Shown one piece after another: positions 50,882 through 62,400 of a stretch of 64,000 bases of DNA. Position 1 is the stretch's first letter, and every line of letters begins with the position of its first letter. The translations under genes and the position numbers were made by a program. This DNA comes from Dictyophora rubrovolvata (lineage: Eukaryota; Basidiomycota; Agaricomycetes; Phallales; Phallaceae), in NCBI GenBank assembly GCA_029959195.1, contig CP114117.1:1240001-1304000 (forward strand), in the 5' to 3' direction. The notes under the pieces are model-generated. The model saw only the letters and a program-made list of their open reading frames with translations, ran no database searches and was not told the DNA's origin.

Positions 50882-52138
50882 ATGTCCGCCACAAGAAGCT
50901 GTACCATCCAAGTCTACTTTGCCGAAGGTTCTTTATCGACTAACGTTACTGTCCCTCTCACTATCACAGTTGAAAAACTTCGTCAAGAAGTGTTAAATGC
51001 AATACAAAACCATGTACACGAGAATTGGCCAGACGTGTTATCGCCAGTTGAATCAAATGTATCGAAAGTGGTGATCCTCTCGGGTACTTTTTGTTCGTTT
51101 AATCTTGAGACTCTATCCGTTCTGTCTAGATGCTAACGGTGTCATTGATATGGGTTGCAACACTTCTAAGCTCACCCAACTTGGCTATCGTCATGACTCC
51201 GTAATTCGCGCCGTAGTAGGAGCTCATTTCAAATACCCGTTAGGCGCGTTGGACCCCCTTCTCCTTTAACAACCCATACGCGACAACGTCGATTCTGTCA
51301 TTGGGGGAGAAGTGGATGACGAGAAGAAGGCGCATAACGTAGCAATGCAACAAAAAGAGCAAGAATTAAAGCAAATTAAAAGCACATTATCAGGAACTTC
51401 GAGAGCGTATAGGAACGCCCAATCTGAGATCGAAAAACTCAAGACCATTCCGGACGACCAACCTGCATGGTTTAAGAGCTATGTGAAAAAAATGGAAAAA
51501 CTAGAGGACCAGGTGGAAAAGGGGGAGAGCCGTGGGAAGGAGGCGGATGCACGAATAAAAGCCCTGGAAGATGAGAACGACGGTTTGAAGAAGAAAAATG
51601 TCTCTCTTGACAATGAAATTCGTCATCTCAAAATTGAAAACAAGATTTTGAAAAAGGAAGTGGAAGATCTGCTTGTAGACCAGACCAGACTCAAGACTGG
51701 ATTTCGGTAGGGTCATTGGTGAGTAGTAAATTATTTCTTATGTTGATGCCCTTCTCACATATCTTTATGCTTTAGGATGACATCCGATCAAGTTTAAACC
51801 TGCGACAACTTATCAACGAGGCCCAGTCCTATCTTGCTAAAGCGGCTGGTCTTTCGGAGTACACCTCCTTCGAATGGAGAAAGCAGTTAATTGATGTTGA
51901 TGATAAAGATAGATCAAGATACGTTAAAAACCTTCTGGCCAATTGTAATGATTCTGTTGTACAGAACATTCTTCAGTCTGCAGATGCATTACAATTAGTC
52001 ACTGAGAGACGCTCAGATGCTAGAAAAAAAGGTAATAAAGCCGCACATCAGTTACCTAAAAAACAAGAGCTTGCACCCGTTGTCCAGAAGGCTAGCAGAA
52101 GGGGATATGGTATTCTTTTAGACGTTCTTCCTTCCTGA
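50882..52138 (+). CDS. Uncharacterised coiled-coil protein; model uncertain, possibly a decaying gene
   Basis: I do not recognise this protein. A first exon (50882-51083) encodes MSATRSCTIQVYFAEGSLST and VEKLRQEVLNAIQNHV. A second starts at 51130 (DANGVIDMGCNTSKLTQLGY). A strong coiled coil lies at about 51310-51700 (KAHNVAMQQKEQELKQIKS, KMEKLEDQVEKGESRGKEAD). A 120-residue last exon, 51776-52138 (INEAQSYLAKAAGLSEYTSF, ending ILLDVLPS), looks like a conserved globular end. The parts do not join cleanly. There is an in-frame TAA at 51267-51269, and the strong GTGAGT donor at 51719 is out of phase with the next exon; only a weaker GTAGAC donor at 51674 keeps the frame. It is either a damaged gene or one with unusual splicing. 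Confidence 0.5.
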
Positions 52139-52771
52139 TCTCCCTGGCTTGTCTTTCCTATAATCCATTCACCAAAGCACTAGATGTATTTTAAAATTGC
52201 TATATGCCTCCCACAGTATTAGTATCTTCATCGTGTATATGTACTCAACGCCAGCTGGTACTCTCATTAGTGGACACATAAACAGTCTAATAGAACTGCT
52301 GAGAGCACAAAAGGAAGTCCAGTAGAAATGAGCACTTCGGTGGAAAAGAAAACTCGAAATAAAACATATACATAATGCATGATGTTCACTGTGCTCTGCT
52401 AGCGTCCGGCATCCATGATGGTGAAATATATGTAAGTCGAACGCCTCCGTCGAAAGGAATGTTTGAATCAGGACTAGGCCGCGGTAATTGTTGATGGATG
52501 ATATCATAGGATCGTGGATGAGGCAAAGGTAACGGTGCCTATGCTTTCAGACTGCTTGTGCCTGCAGGCCGCACGCAACGTTATGTTTCGGAGGTACAGG
52601 ATACATGGCATTAGAAGAATTGATGATGATTGGGCTTATCGCGTCATCAAGGGTATTTTCAAGGTCGATGAAATTGTCCCTTGGAGGGGAAGTTGGACTG
52701 GGAGATTAGGACCGTATACGTAGACAGGGTACGGAGTTCGTGCACGGGACGTGAACAAGAGTTCAAAACAT
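52139..52771. other. Convergent spacer after the coiled-coil gene
   Basis: This 633-bp stretch lies between two stop codons facing each other. A plus-strand open frame near 52514-52723 encodes 69 residues without family signatures and is probably chance. No other gene is visible. Confidence 0.45.
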
Positions 52772-55147
52772 TCAGGAATATTCTACATCATGGTCATCGC
52801 CCTTTCCTTTGGCTTCTAGGCTGTGTGCCCTGTCCATGACATTCTTAATCTCCTGCCATTCAGCCTCGATAATTCCCCTTCCATCTAGCCATTCCATCCA
52901 ACCGTCAGCGTCGTCTAGCTCATCTGGCGGCGGGGGGCCTCTGGTGGCTGGCATGAATATTCCCCCACGACCCTCCACAACACGACCCTGTATTTTTCTC
53001 CTTAGAGAGTTGATCTCCGTATCGAGCGTCTGGAATAACGAATACTATGGTATGCCTAAGATGTGATGATTTTATTCATGTAAAGCAAACTAACCTCCCA
53101 GTGGGTGAGTTTATGGCTATGACATACTGTATCACAAAGTCGATGAAAAATAACGCATGATCGGTACTCACAAAACTTGCGCGCGAGCTGCACAAAATCG
53201 ACCCAAATTCCAGTCAATAGAAATGTCTTTACCTTTGCACTAAAAATAAACAGGTAAGAAAGAACAGTAAACTCCTTTATAGAACAGAAAAGAAACCTGG
53301 TATGTGGAATGGTCATATTTTTGCCCTCGTAATTGACCTTGAAAGGTGGATAGTCGGCTGCTTAGACTGCAAGCATCACAGTGCGGAACGGCAAAATCCA
53401 GCTGCTGGAGCGTGAATTCGGGATATATTTCCAGAGGTTTCCTAAATTCAGGCTTCCAAATCGATGAAGCGACTAGCGAATCCCTCAGACCGAGTAGTTT
53501 CCTGCGCGACATGGTCAGAGGAACAGAAAAGTAAGTGCCTAAAGACCAGTCCAGACGACAACAAATATAAAGTCCATGAAAAAAGACCGACTTTCTAAGG
53601 CTTGCTGCATAAATTCCGTGCGTTGACCGCGTTTTTTTATGGATAAATGTACAAATAATTGACAAGCGACTTTGAAATGATGCGATAGATCCTATTATTG
53701 AAAATATAAGGTGAAAACATTGTCAAATCCAGCCATGAAAAAAAATCGAACCTGAAATGTACCCATATTAAACATTGGAGGGAGTTCGACTGCTCCTTCA
53801 TCATCGTCCACAATAAAGTCATCATCTCGACTTGGGGTATCTTCTTCTTCCGAATGATAAAGATGAGCCGGCTTAGCATCCGGAAAAATATCATCTCTTA
53901 AACGAGCCGTTGTTTCAGAATTAGAGGTGGAGCTTTCTTGGCTATCATCTTCCTCGTCGTCATTCTCGATCTTCTTTCCTTGCTTCTTCTCTATAGTAAT
54001 ATAATTATCGAGAAATATATAATTGGACAAATAATTACTTTTAAGCCTCTCCAAGTTTTTCACAAATTCGGTTTTCGTGGACCTATTTCTGAACCGAGAG
54101 GAGATAATGGCTAAAAAGTTGGGAGTCAGTTCAATAACGACCCGCAAAACGAAGAAAAAATCGAAAAAGATACATACATTCTTCTCCTTCTGCTTCTTCT
54201 ATAAGCTGTTCATCCTCAGAGGATAATTCCCCAGAAGAACGAGGTCTATTTCCTCTGATTAATCTACGCCGTTTCGAGGACGAGGGTAGATCTTCATCCT
54301 TTTCATCGTCAGACAAAGCTGCGTGCTTGTTTCTTTTCCGAGTCAGGGCAGGGGAAGTATCCTCTTCGTCAGATGTTGCAGAATCTGCATCTGAGCTGGA
54401 TTTCTGGACTAATCGTCGACGAGACGTCGGATTCTGAGTTCGCGTTGATATTCCATCGCCCCCTTTGCGCCCTGGATCTGAATCTGAGCTCGTTTCTGGA
54501 GATGAGATACGTTTGTCAGATATCGATTGAATGCGCGGTTCAAAGCGAATTTTGCGGGGTGAATCGGTCTCAGAGCCGGACTCGCGGATTCGTACTCGCG
54601 CTCTGGCTACTTTTCTTTGGTCCCCATCTTTTCTTGGAGTAGCATATTCGAGCAAACTACGCTGTTTGGTGGCTCGACTCGACAATATACGACCCTTATT
54701 TCTGTCTTTGGGTTCAGTCGACGTAAGCACTTCAATGTCGGTGTCAGACTCTGCAACCCTAAGTTTCCTTCGAATCGCACGTGCGCCCTTTGTAGTTGGA
54801 GCCTGAGACTCGTTCTCTGAACCTGATGTGATTGATGAAGCAGAAGGATGCGCCGTGGTTTTGCGACTTTGAGGCGAGTCAGATTCAGAATTGGACTGTC
54901 TTAAACTCTTCTCCTTTTTTCCTTTCTTCTTTCCTTTCAGTCGCGTTTTATTTTCTTGAATGGCTTTCGTATTCGAATTTGGAATTTCGTCCTCGGCTTC
55001 ATTCTCCTCGGAACGACTCTTCCGCGCCTTAGTCCGCGATCGATGTGAGCGACGCGTCTCCGATTTCGAAGATTTTACCGTGTCATACTCGAGCAAGCTA
55101 CGTTGTCTGGCCTGGTGTCTCGTCTGTATCGCCTTTTGTCGTGGCAT
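52772..55147 (-). CDS. DUF4211-domain nuclear protein
   Basis: This is a fungal protein with a basic, Ser-rich disordered N-terminus and a C-terminal DUF4211 domain of unknown function; it is probably nuclear. The start at 55147 gives MPRQKAIQTRHQARQRSLLE. The motif QRSLLEY occurs twice, about 160 residues apart. Both times it follows a basic residue, which resembles a short interaction motif. Acidic/serine stretches (SSSDADSATSDEEDTSPA) and a lysine-rich segment (SSKRRRLIRGNRPRSSG) follow. The DUF4211 part shows KTEFVKNLERLKSNYL, LRDSLVASSIWKPEFRKPLE and QQLDFAVPHCDACSLSSRLS, and the chain ends with LDTEINSLRRKIQGRVVEGR. Eight or more short introns occur; exon edges in 53050-53650 are approximate. 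It is divergent from NSRP1. Confidence 0.78.
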
Positions 55148-55381
55148 ATAGGATAAGAGCGAGAGGCGGTGACCAGCATGTGAGTCATAGTCACATACTT
55201 AGTGTATCACCAACACAAAGTACGCCCAGCCTTCGGTCAAGAGGCACAAACTCAAAGCGATATGAAATCATTATTTGAAGGGGGAAACAGGTGAAATGAT
55301 ATGTTTTAGCGTTTGTACATATTGTAATATATGTGAACCGTTTTTCACGGAATGTCAATTTCAAACTCCGATAACTGCTCC

Positions 55382-56714
55382 ATGAAACTCTCCTTTGCGC
55401 TTCCAAAAGCCAAAACTTCAACAACACCAGGCTCATCTTTGCTAAAAAGGCCGGCAGCACTTACATCACTCGAAGATGACGATCCATATCAAGCTGATGA
55501 CAAAACCGAGGATGCAGCCCCTACATTCGGTACTGGAGGCCCGAAATCGAATATAGCAGCGAACAAACGTTTCAAAGCTAATGCAGTTCAAACTTCATCG
55601 ACTATGTCTCGAACCACCCGCAAAAAACTTGAGGAGCAAGAGAAGCTCGATAAGACTATATTCGAGTACGATGAAGTTTATGAGGTCATGAAATTGGCTG
55701 AGACGAAGGCGAAGGAGGCGAAGGAAGTCGAGGGTCGGGAAAAAAAGGTTCGTCAACATTTTGAATCACGGATACAAGATTATATTTATTTGTTTTTTTT
55801 TCTCACATTTTTTTAGCCTAAATATATAAATGCACTTCTTTCATCTGCCGCTACGCGGAAATTGGACCATTTACGAGCTGAAGAAAAGATGATGCAGCGT
55901 GAGCGGGAGATGGAAGGGGACGAATTTGCCGATAAAGAAAAGTTTGTTACCCAAGCATATAAAGATCAAATGGAAGAAGTTAGACGTGCGGAGGAAGAGG
56001 AAAAAAAGCGAATGGGTAAGTTGACACGAGTCGACTTGTGGTATTTAACTGACTGACTGGCTACTAGAACTCGAAAAGGCACGGAAAAAACCGACGTTCG
56101 GAATGGCTTCGTTTTACCAAGAATTACTCAACAAATCAGAACAACAGCATAATGCGACTGTTCAAGCAACGGCAGAAGCTCAACAGCGTGGTCTAAGCGG
56201 TCCACATGGAGTAGGGCCTAACATGACAATCTTGAAACCTGCTGAAGTGGGCAAAGCATCCGACGTTGAGCTAGCGCGTGCTGCACGTGAGACAGGCAAA
56301 GAAGTCGAATTAAATGACGATAATCAAATCGTAGATAAGCGAGATCTGTTGTCAGCGGGTTTGAACCTCTCAGCACCGAATACGCGAAATTTAGCTGGGC
56401 TGCGAAATACGCGAAAGCGAGCAAGGCAGGACGAGGCGGTGCAGGTTCATACTGCTGTTGGCTCCGCTGCATCTCGTAGGGAAATTAACGAACGACGAGC
56501 GCGGGAGGTCGAGAAACAAATTCTAGAAGAAGAAGAGAGGGTTGCAAGGGAGCGAGAATTAGAGGCGAAAGAGCAGCAGGAACGGATGGTTAAGAAAAGG
56601 AATAACGAAGAAACCATTCAAAGTGCTAGGGAAAGATACTTGGAGCGCAAACGACGGAAACTTGAAGAAGAGCAAGCTCAAGTTGCCGAGGGAAGAGAGC
56701 GTGTAACAACATAG
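55382..56714 (+). CDS. NSRP1: Nuclear speckle splicing regulatory protein 1-like (NSRP1/DUF2040)
   Basis: This resembles human NSRP1/CCDC55, an RNA-binding regulator of alternative splicing. Three exons join in phase to 403 residues: 55382-55747, 55817-56015 and 56068-56714. The N-terminus MKLSFALPKAKTSTTPGSSL leads into the conserved helical NSRP1 domain: EEQEKLDKTIFEYDEVYEVM, then KKPKYINALLSSAATRKLDH, REREMEGDEFADKEKFVTQA and KKPTFGMASFYQELLNKSEQ. The rest is long charged helix rich in Glu, Arg and Lys (SARERYLERKRRKLEEEQAQ), typical of the family. The start was chosen as the first Met with the conserved SFALPK beginning. It is convergent with the kinase gene, 118 bp away. Confidence 0.88.
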
Positions 56715-56832
56715 CGGTTTAATAATATCAAGCATTTTCTTTTTTTCCCACGTATTTGTTTATTGTATTATCTATGTACCCCAGCATTATATACTAGTTA
56801 AACGGTGAAAACGAACGTTTATAAAACTATTT

Positions 56833-58140
56833 TTATTTCCTTTTATTATACGAGCGAATGGAATCCCTTTCTCTATCTCTTTCAAAAGTCTGATCAAATT
56901 TATGGAGTAAAGCTTCGGCCGACGGGCGGTCGGGAGGTAATTCATTGAGCATTGGTAGAAGGAATGACATGAGCCCGGGAACTTCGAAACCAGCGGTCTG
57001 GAATCACGCCATTCAAAGTGGATGGGAGGGCGAGTTGAGATGAAGAAGACACACCTTGGAGGCACGAAGCAAAGTGACACCTAAAGCCCAAATATCGGTT
57101 TTAAATGGACAGGACGCATCGCCTCGTTCGGCTTCGGGTGGCAGTTCTGTACCGCGTCGACAGCAAACGGTGGGATGAGAAAGATCAGAAGAGGAGACGG
57201 GGCAGGAGAATTTGCGAGAAAGCTCGAAATCAATATAGGCATACGCGCCGAAGCAGTTCGTAAGAATGTTTGAACGGGAAATGTCAAGATGTGCGACATT
57301 GTGCGAATGCATGAAAGCGAGGCCCTGTGAAGTGGAGGAGTGAAGAGAAGCACAGCAAGACTATGTCAGTGAATCTGAAGGAACAAGGAGAGACGAGCAA
57401 AAGAAATGAGAATTGCCTCTAGACATTGTTTGACGGCATGAAGAAACGCGCGAGGAGTAGAAGGAGCGCAGTGTGCGAAGCTAGAATTCCATTCTTCTTG
57501 AACAATGAATGCAAGGGAGTCGTGGTGTAATTCGATAATGTCTAGCACGGCTAAATTGAAATGTGGTTGTAATAACGATAGAGAGGGGTGGGAAGCAAAG
57601 AAGAAGGAGAAGAAGAAGAAGCAAGTGAGTGTTAGAGAGAAAGACTTACGGATAGTGTGATTTTCTGGGTGCGTTGAAAGAGGAGGAGACGAGAGATAAC
57701 GTATGATACTGAGTTCGCGGCTTTGGCTATGAGCAGCTTTAATGACAATCTTCTTGCCGTCGGATTTCCTTGAGCCTCTGAAGAGACGATCGGGCTTAAT
57801 AAGATGAAATCATAAAGGAGCAGTTTATGGATAGTGGAGATGAACTTACGAGACCGCGGTCCCTGCAGAGATTGTTATCTGGTTCAGACGGATGGGGATA
57901 GCCAGACCAGAAAGCTGGGGAGGCGAGAGTGGGATTGAAAGCGAGGTAGTGGTCGTAATATAGTCTTACATCCTTGACGGTGTCGAGATGATATCCATAG
58001 GATTCGAACAGGGACCTGTAATGGGACCAATCTGGGGAGAAGCGACGGTTTGCGGGGAGATCGTCTAGTGAGGATGTGGAGGAAGAAGGGGACGACGACG
58101 AAGACAGCGATGAGAACGAGGACGGGGGCGAGTAAGACAT
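56833..58140 (-). CDS. Protein kinase-domain protein with DFE in place of DFG
   Basis: This kinase-fold protein belongs to a group common in mushroom-forming fungi; no named orthologue is recognised. The start at 58140 gives MSYSPPSSFSSLSSSSSPSS. Then come SLFESYGYHLDTVKDVRLYY and PDRLF. The beta-3 lysine is in KKIVIKAAHS, the catalytic loop is NVAHLDISRSNIL (HLD rather than HRD, with Asp and Asn kept), and YIDFELSRKF replaces the DFG motif with DFE. FKTDIWALGVTLL gives the helix-F aspartate. No clear glycine-rich loop is seen. The lysine and both aspartates remain, so activity is possible though the loop is atypical. At least five exons are needed. It shares a 138-bp divergent promoter with TAF13. 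Confidence 0.75.
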
Positions 58141-58278
58141 GCAGAAACAACAATCAAGACGAGTAAACGAGAAAAGGACATTTACCTTAAATAAGTGAAT
58201 TGGACGAGAATGGCATTGCCTGAAGGAGAATGAGGAGCACCACACACTGAGCAGAGTTTTCCCACGCTCGTCAGCCAA
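58141..58278. promoter_or_regulatory. 138-bp divergent promoter (kinase / TAF13)
   Basis: This head-to-head spacer lies between the kinase and TAF13 start codons. It has no recognised TATA element. Confidence 0.45.
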
Positions 58279-59315
58279 ATGTCCCACCAGCCACAACCAG
58301 CAGCAGCTGCCAGTGCCAGTGCCAGTACAGGGAATAGCGCGACGCCCGTTTCCACTGCCGCTGTCGGTGCCAGTGCCAGCGTGTATAGACCGCCTGCTGT
58401 CGCCGCCGCCCCGACCATTTCCGCCACTGCCAACACCGCCACCGCCGTCGCTGCGCCCGCCATTCCGCCTCCACAGTACCCGACCCAATATGCCTACCCT
58501 TATGCCCAGTACTCGCCCTATCAGCACCCTGGATATGCTTATCAATACTATCCCCATCCACCAACGAGCACTCCCCCCGCTGTCCCTCCTCCCACCTACA
58601 AGCCAACTCTTTCCCTCTCAAACCAGTCCCTGAGCCACTCTCAGCCCCAGTCTCAGTCCCAACCACACTACCAGTATCAGTATCACCAGGCCCAGTCCCA
58701 GCCCCAACCCCACACCCACACCCACACTCTCACTCACACCCAGATCCAGTCCCAATCCCACTCGCAAGCGACGTCCACCACAGCCGCATCTACTCAGCCA
58801 GCTCAAGCAACCAATCAGTCCCATGCACCGACAAAGGCTGCACCCAAAAAGACACAGTCCTTAAAAGGAACCTTCGCCAGGGAATGTGAGATAATTTTCC
58901 CATTCCCATTCCCCGTTATCTCTCCCCTGTTCCTTCATTGACCCCTTGTCCCATCAGTGAGAACAATGATGTACGCCTTTGGTGACTCGAAAGAACCGGC
59001 TGCTGATTCAATTGACGTCATGGAAGAAATTCTTATCGAGTATCTCGTAGATATCGTATGTTCAATATCACTCACGAAACTTCCGCCTTCCGCGTACTAG
59101 TCCACCTTTTTTTATTCTAGTCTCATTCAGCTCTCGCCCCGACACGCAAAACGCGTATCCAAATCGAAGATCTCCGACGCGCCCTGTCACGCTTTCCGGA
59201 TGGCAAGAAACTCGCCCGTCTTGAAGAACTTCTATTCATGCAAGACGATATTCGCAGAGCTAGGAAACAATTTTCAACTGAGGAAGATCAACTACAAGCC
59301 CAAGTTACTGACTAA
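58279..59315 (+). CDS. TAF13: TFIID subunit TAF13 with long low-complexity N-terminus
   Basis: TAF13 is a histone-fold subunit of the general transcription factor TFIID that pairs with TAF11. Three exons join in phase to 299 residues: 58279-58885, 58958-59055 and 59121-59315. The histone fold occupies about the last 100 residues: RTMMYAFGDSKEPAADSIDV, EEILIEYLVDI, KTRIQIEDLRRALSRFPDGK and RLEELLFMQDDIRRARKQF. The first 200 residues are low complexity: Ala/Ser-rich, then Pro/Tyr-rich (YPYAQYSPYQHPGYAYQYYP), then Gln/Ser/His-rich with alternating His-Thr. Human TAF13 has about 124 residues, so this extension is large for the family. A prion-like or condensate-forming tail is conceivable but unproven. 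Confidence 0.92.
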
Positions 59316-59416
59316 CAATTACTTAATAATGCATTGTATTTTACTCGTTTACTTTTATTATCGTCATGATTATATAATAATACCACCTTCACTGCCAAGT
59401 GTCCCGCGACCGAACC

Positions 59417-62400
59417 ATGGAAAACGACGATGACTCTTTTAATATATTCTCCTCTGTGAATACTACTAATCCTCGACGCCAGCGACATAGATCGTCATCA
59501 TTGTCAAATGTACCTGCCTTGCGTATTACCACGTCTCCCATTATCACTGCGGTCGACACCAATCTTCCCGAGTCCGAGTCCGAGCCCAAGCTTCATCCTC
59601 AATATCTTACCAAAAGGCAAACAGAACTAACAAAACTACTTGCTCATCATTTATCTCGTCTCAAAACACGCCCCCAACCCCCTTCCGTCTTCCTTCCTCT
59701 CCGCGCCGCATCCACTCAGAAATCTCTCCCTAAATTCAGTACGGTCGCCGATTCCGTCAGAGCCGCCGTTCGTCTCAAATCTCATGTTCAGCCCCAGTAT
59801 CAGACTTCTTCTCTTGACTCTGATGACACTTTCCCCACCTCCGTCTTTTCCGTGTTTTCAACTGAAATTGCCTGCGACTATCTTGTTCAGCTGCGCGATT
59901 TACTCAACGTTTCAGAGAAACAAGGCATGCGCGTTTTATATGCCTCGTATGTATTCCTTTCGCTCTCCATATTCGTATGGGATACCGAAACTAAGTGCTG
60001 TGTTCTAAAGAGACATTGATTCTACCATAACATCCCGTGGTCGAGCGACTATCAGACGAATCAAAAGCAGTCCCCAGCGGCCACGTTCACTATCGGTTTC
60101 AACGTCCGACCATCCTCAGCGCGTTGAGCTTCTACACGAATGCATAGAGATCCTTCGAACAGTTATCTCAGAGGATGCAAGATTCAAGAATCATTCTTTT
60201 CGTCCCACACGTCCCCCTTATAATCTTCAGGCTGTTGTGCTCGATATCGCTCATATTCTTATTACTGCTTATCGTCACGATCCCGCTACCCTCTCTCGCA
60301 TTGGATTTGCTCTTATTCCTGCTTTTTATAGCTTTGATCCCATTTTGCATCCTCGACTTTTTCAGTTCTTCGAAAGCGGAATTATTAGATATATGTTAGA
60401 TGAGTTACATGTTTGGAGAGGTATGGAGCCTGTTATGAAATGTATGTTTTCCCTGCCTCTTCTTGTTTTGAAAAAATAAATTGAAATCTTACGTTAAAAC
60501 CACCTAGCTCCGTCGCCGTACGACGGCAGCTCTGGTCCTCGACAGACCACCCGGATACCTGCCTCAGACTCTCTCCAGGTTCCGTCCTTAAACCAAGGCT
60601 GGGCGCAACACCTTTCCACTCCCATCACACCATCTACATCATCTTTATCTGCCATTGCCCCTCTGCAATCATTGACTATATACCAGCTCTCAAGCTTGAT
60701 ACCTCCTCTCCTGGCAGCTTTACTTCAAGTAGTCGACCTCACAGCTGATGAAAGAGACCCTACGAAATTGTACAAATTTTATTCCCTCCTTGATACCATC
60801 GTATCTCTCAAAGAAGATGCCTACCTTGATGTACTGGAAGTGATAGCGTACAACGATTCTCCAACCAGGCATAGAGCTTTGTCAGTATTGGCGACCTATT
60901 GGCCTCGCGCAGTGGGTCATGCCATTTTTGGGCAAGAACTACCTGTATTATCGTACCAAGACGTGGTCCTCTTTCCAAAGCAGACCCACGGCGCTCACGC
61001 AAATGCAAGCCTTCGACACCCCCCTATGCGTGATGCGCCTTACATTCACGAATTTATTCCATGGCGATTCGACTCCTCTTCTAGTTCGAAACATGACTCC
61101 CTTTGTCAAGCATGCCATGTTTGCGGAGGTTCAATGTCCGGTTTCGCTTTGCTCTGTCCTTTTTGCTTTGTCTTCGTTCACTTCAGCTGCTATGATCCCC
61201 CACACGGAACGCACGCAGGGCAGTACATCCTTCCCTCGTCAAACAAAAACGCCACTGCACCAGCAGAACCGAAACCTTGCTTTTTCAGTTATTCGTATAT
61301 CTTGCCGTTGCGTAGAAACATAGAGCCCGAGGTGGTGAAATCGGGTCAGCACACATTTAGAATCGTAAACTTATTCACACTTTCCCTATGTATGGTATGC
61401 AACACGCCGCTTTGGGGACATACTCAACAAGGCCTTAAATGCGTACAGTGCAATGCTTTCGTACATGCCTCTTGTGTTCAGAATGTGACTGATACATTAA
61501 CGCTGTGTGCGGGTGAATCGGTTGAAGAACCTCTCGTGCATACTCTCATAGAGTTTTCCCTTTTGGAGCGAACTTTTATGGAGTTTTATCAACCCATTTT
61601 GTTTGGCAGTAAATCGTTGGAAGGAAAGCAATATGAAGAAGTTTCGATATATTACAGCATCCTTTCCGCGCAACTTTATATTCTCGATAACGGAATTAAC
61701 TGTAGATCGATCGTTCTCCAAGAGAATAAACGGCTTACTATGACTCCAATGCAATCGTTTGCGTTACACAAATACTGTGCAGCATACGCGCAATATCTCT
61801 CCTCGCCCGGAAAAGCTCCTTCGTCGAGCGCGATGCAGGAATATTTGAGGTTCAATAATCTATCACTGGATCTAGCAAGATGTATATTGTTTGACTGGAC
61901 ACTCTTAGCGGGCATCACATCTGTTCTGAAGACTCCGCTTCCACATCACCTGACGTTTGGAAGTGTAGCGAACAACAGCCTCTCCCCCTTTAATGACGGA
62001 CGCCAGAGTGAGAAAGAACTGCTGTCCGACGCTTCGCATCCGTATGAGCTTGCTGGACTCTCACATTTGCGCAACGTGCTAAGTTACGAATTTCATATCC
62101 ACGCAGATACAGCCGTCGAGTATATGCTGAATCACATTCGTCAAATTGGGTTTTTCGAACGTGTTGGTGAACAAACGGATTTATTCACTACCTCTGACGC
62201 CACCAAAGATCCATTGTGCGCCTTTTCGTTACCCCTCGGATTGGATCTTTCAACTGGTGTGGAGACACTGGTTGTTGCTATTGAAGCCTGTTTGGAAGAT
62301 ATAAATATAGCAGTCAACGAGTACGGCTTCCTCCTTTTAGCGCGACGATTTCCACCCACTGGTGCTGCATCCGATTATGCTCTTAGTCGACTTACGCGAA

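Noticed and set aside
52514-52723. Small plus-strand gene of 69 residues
   Set aside because: No family signature, no clear promoter, and it sits in a convergent 3' spacer; probably chance.
58271-58824. Gly/Val-rich open frames on the minus strand opposite TAF13
   Set aside because: They mirror the low-complexity Gln/Ser/Ala codons of the TAF13 N-terminus.
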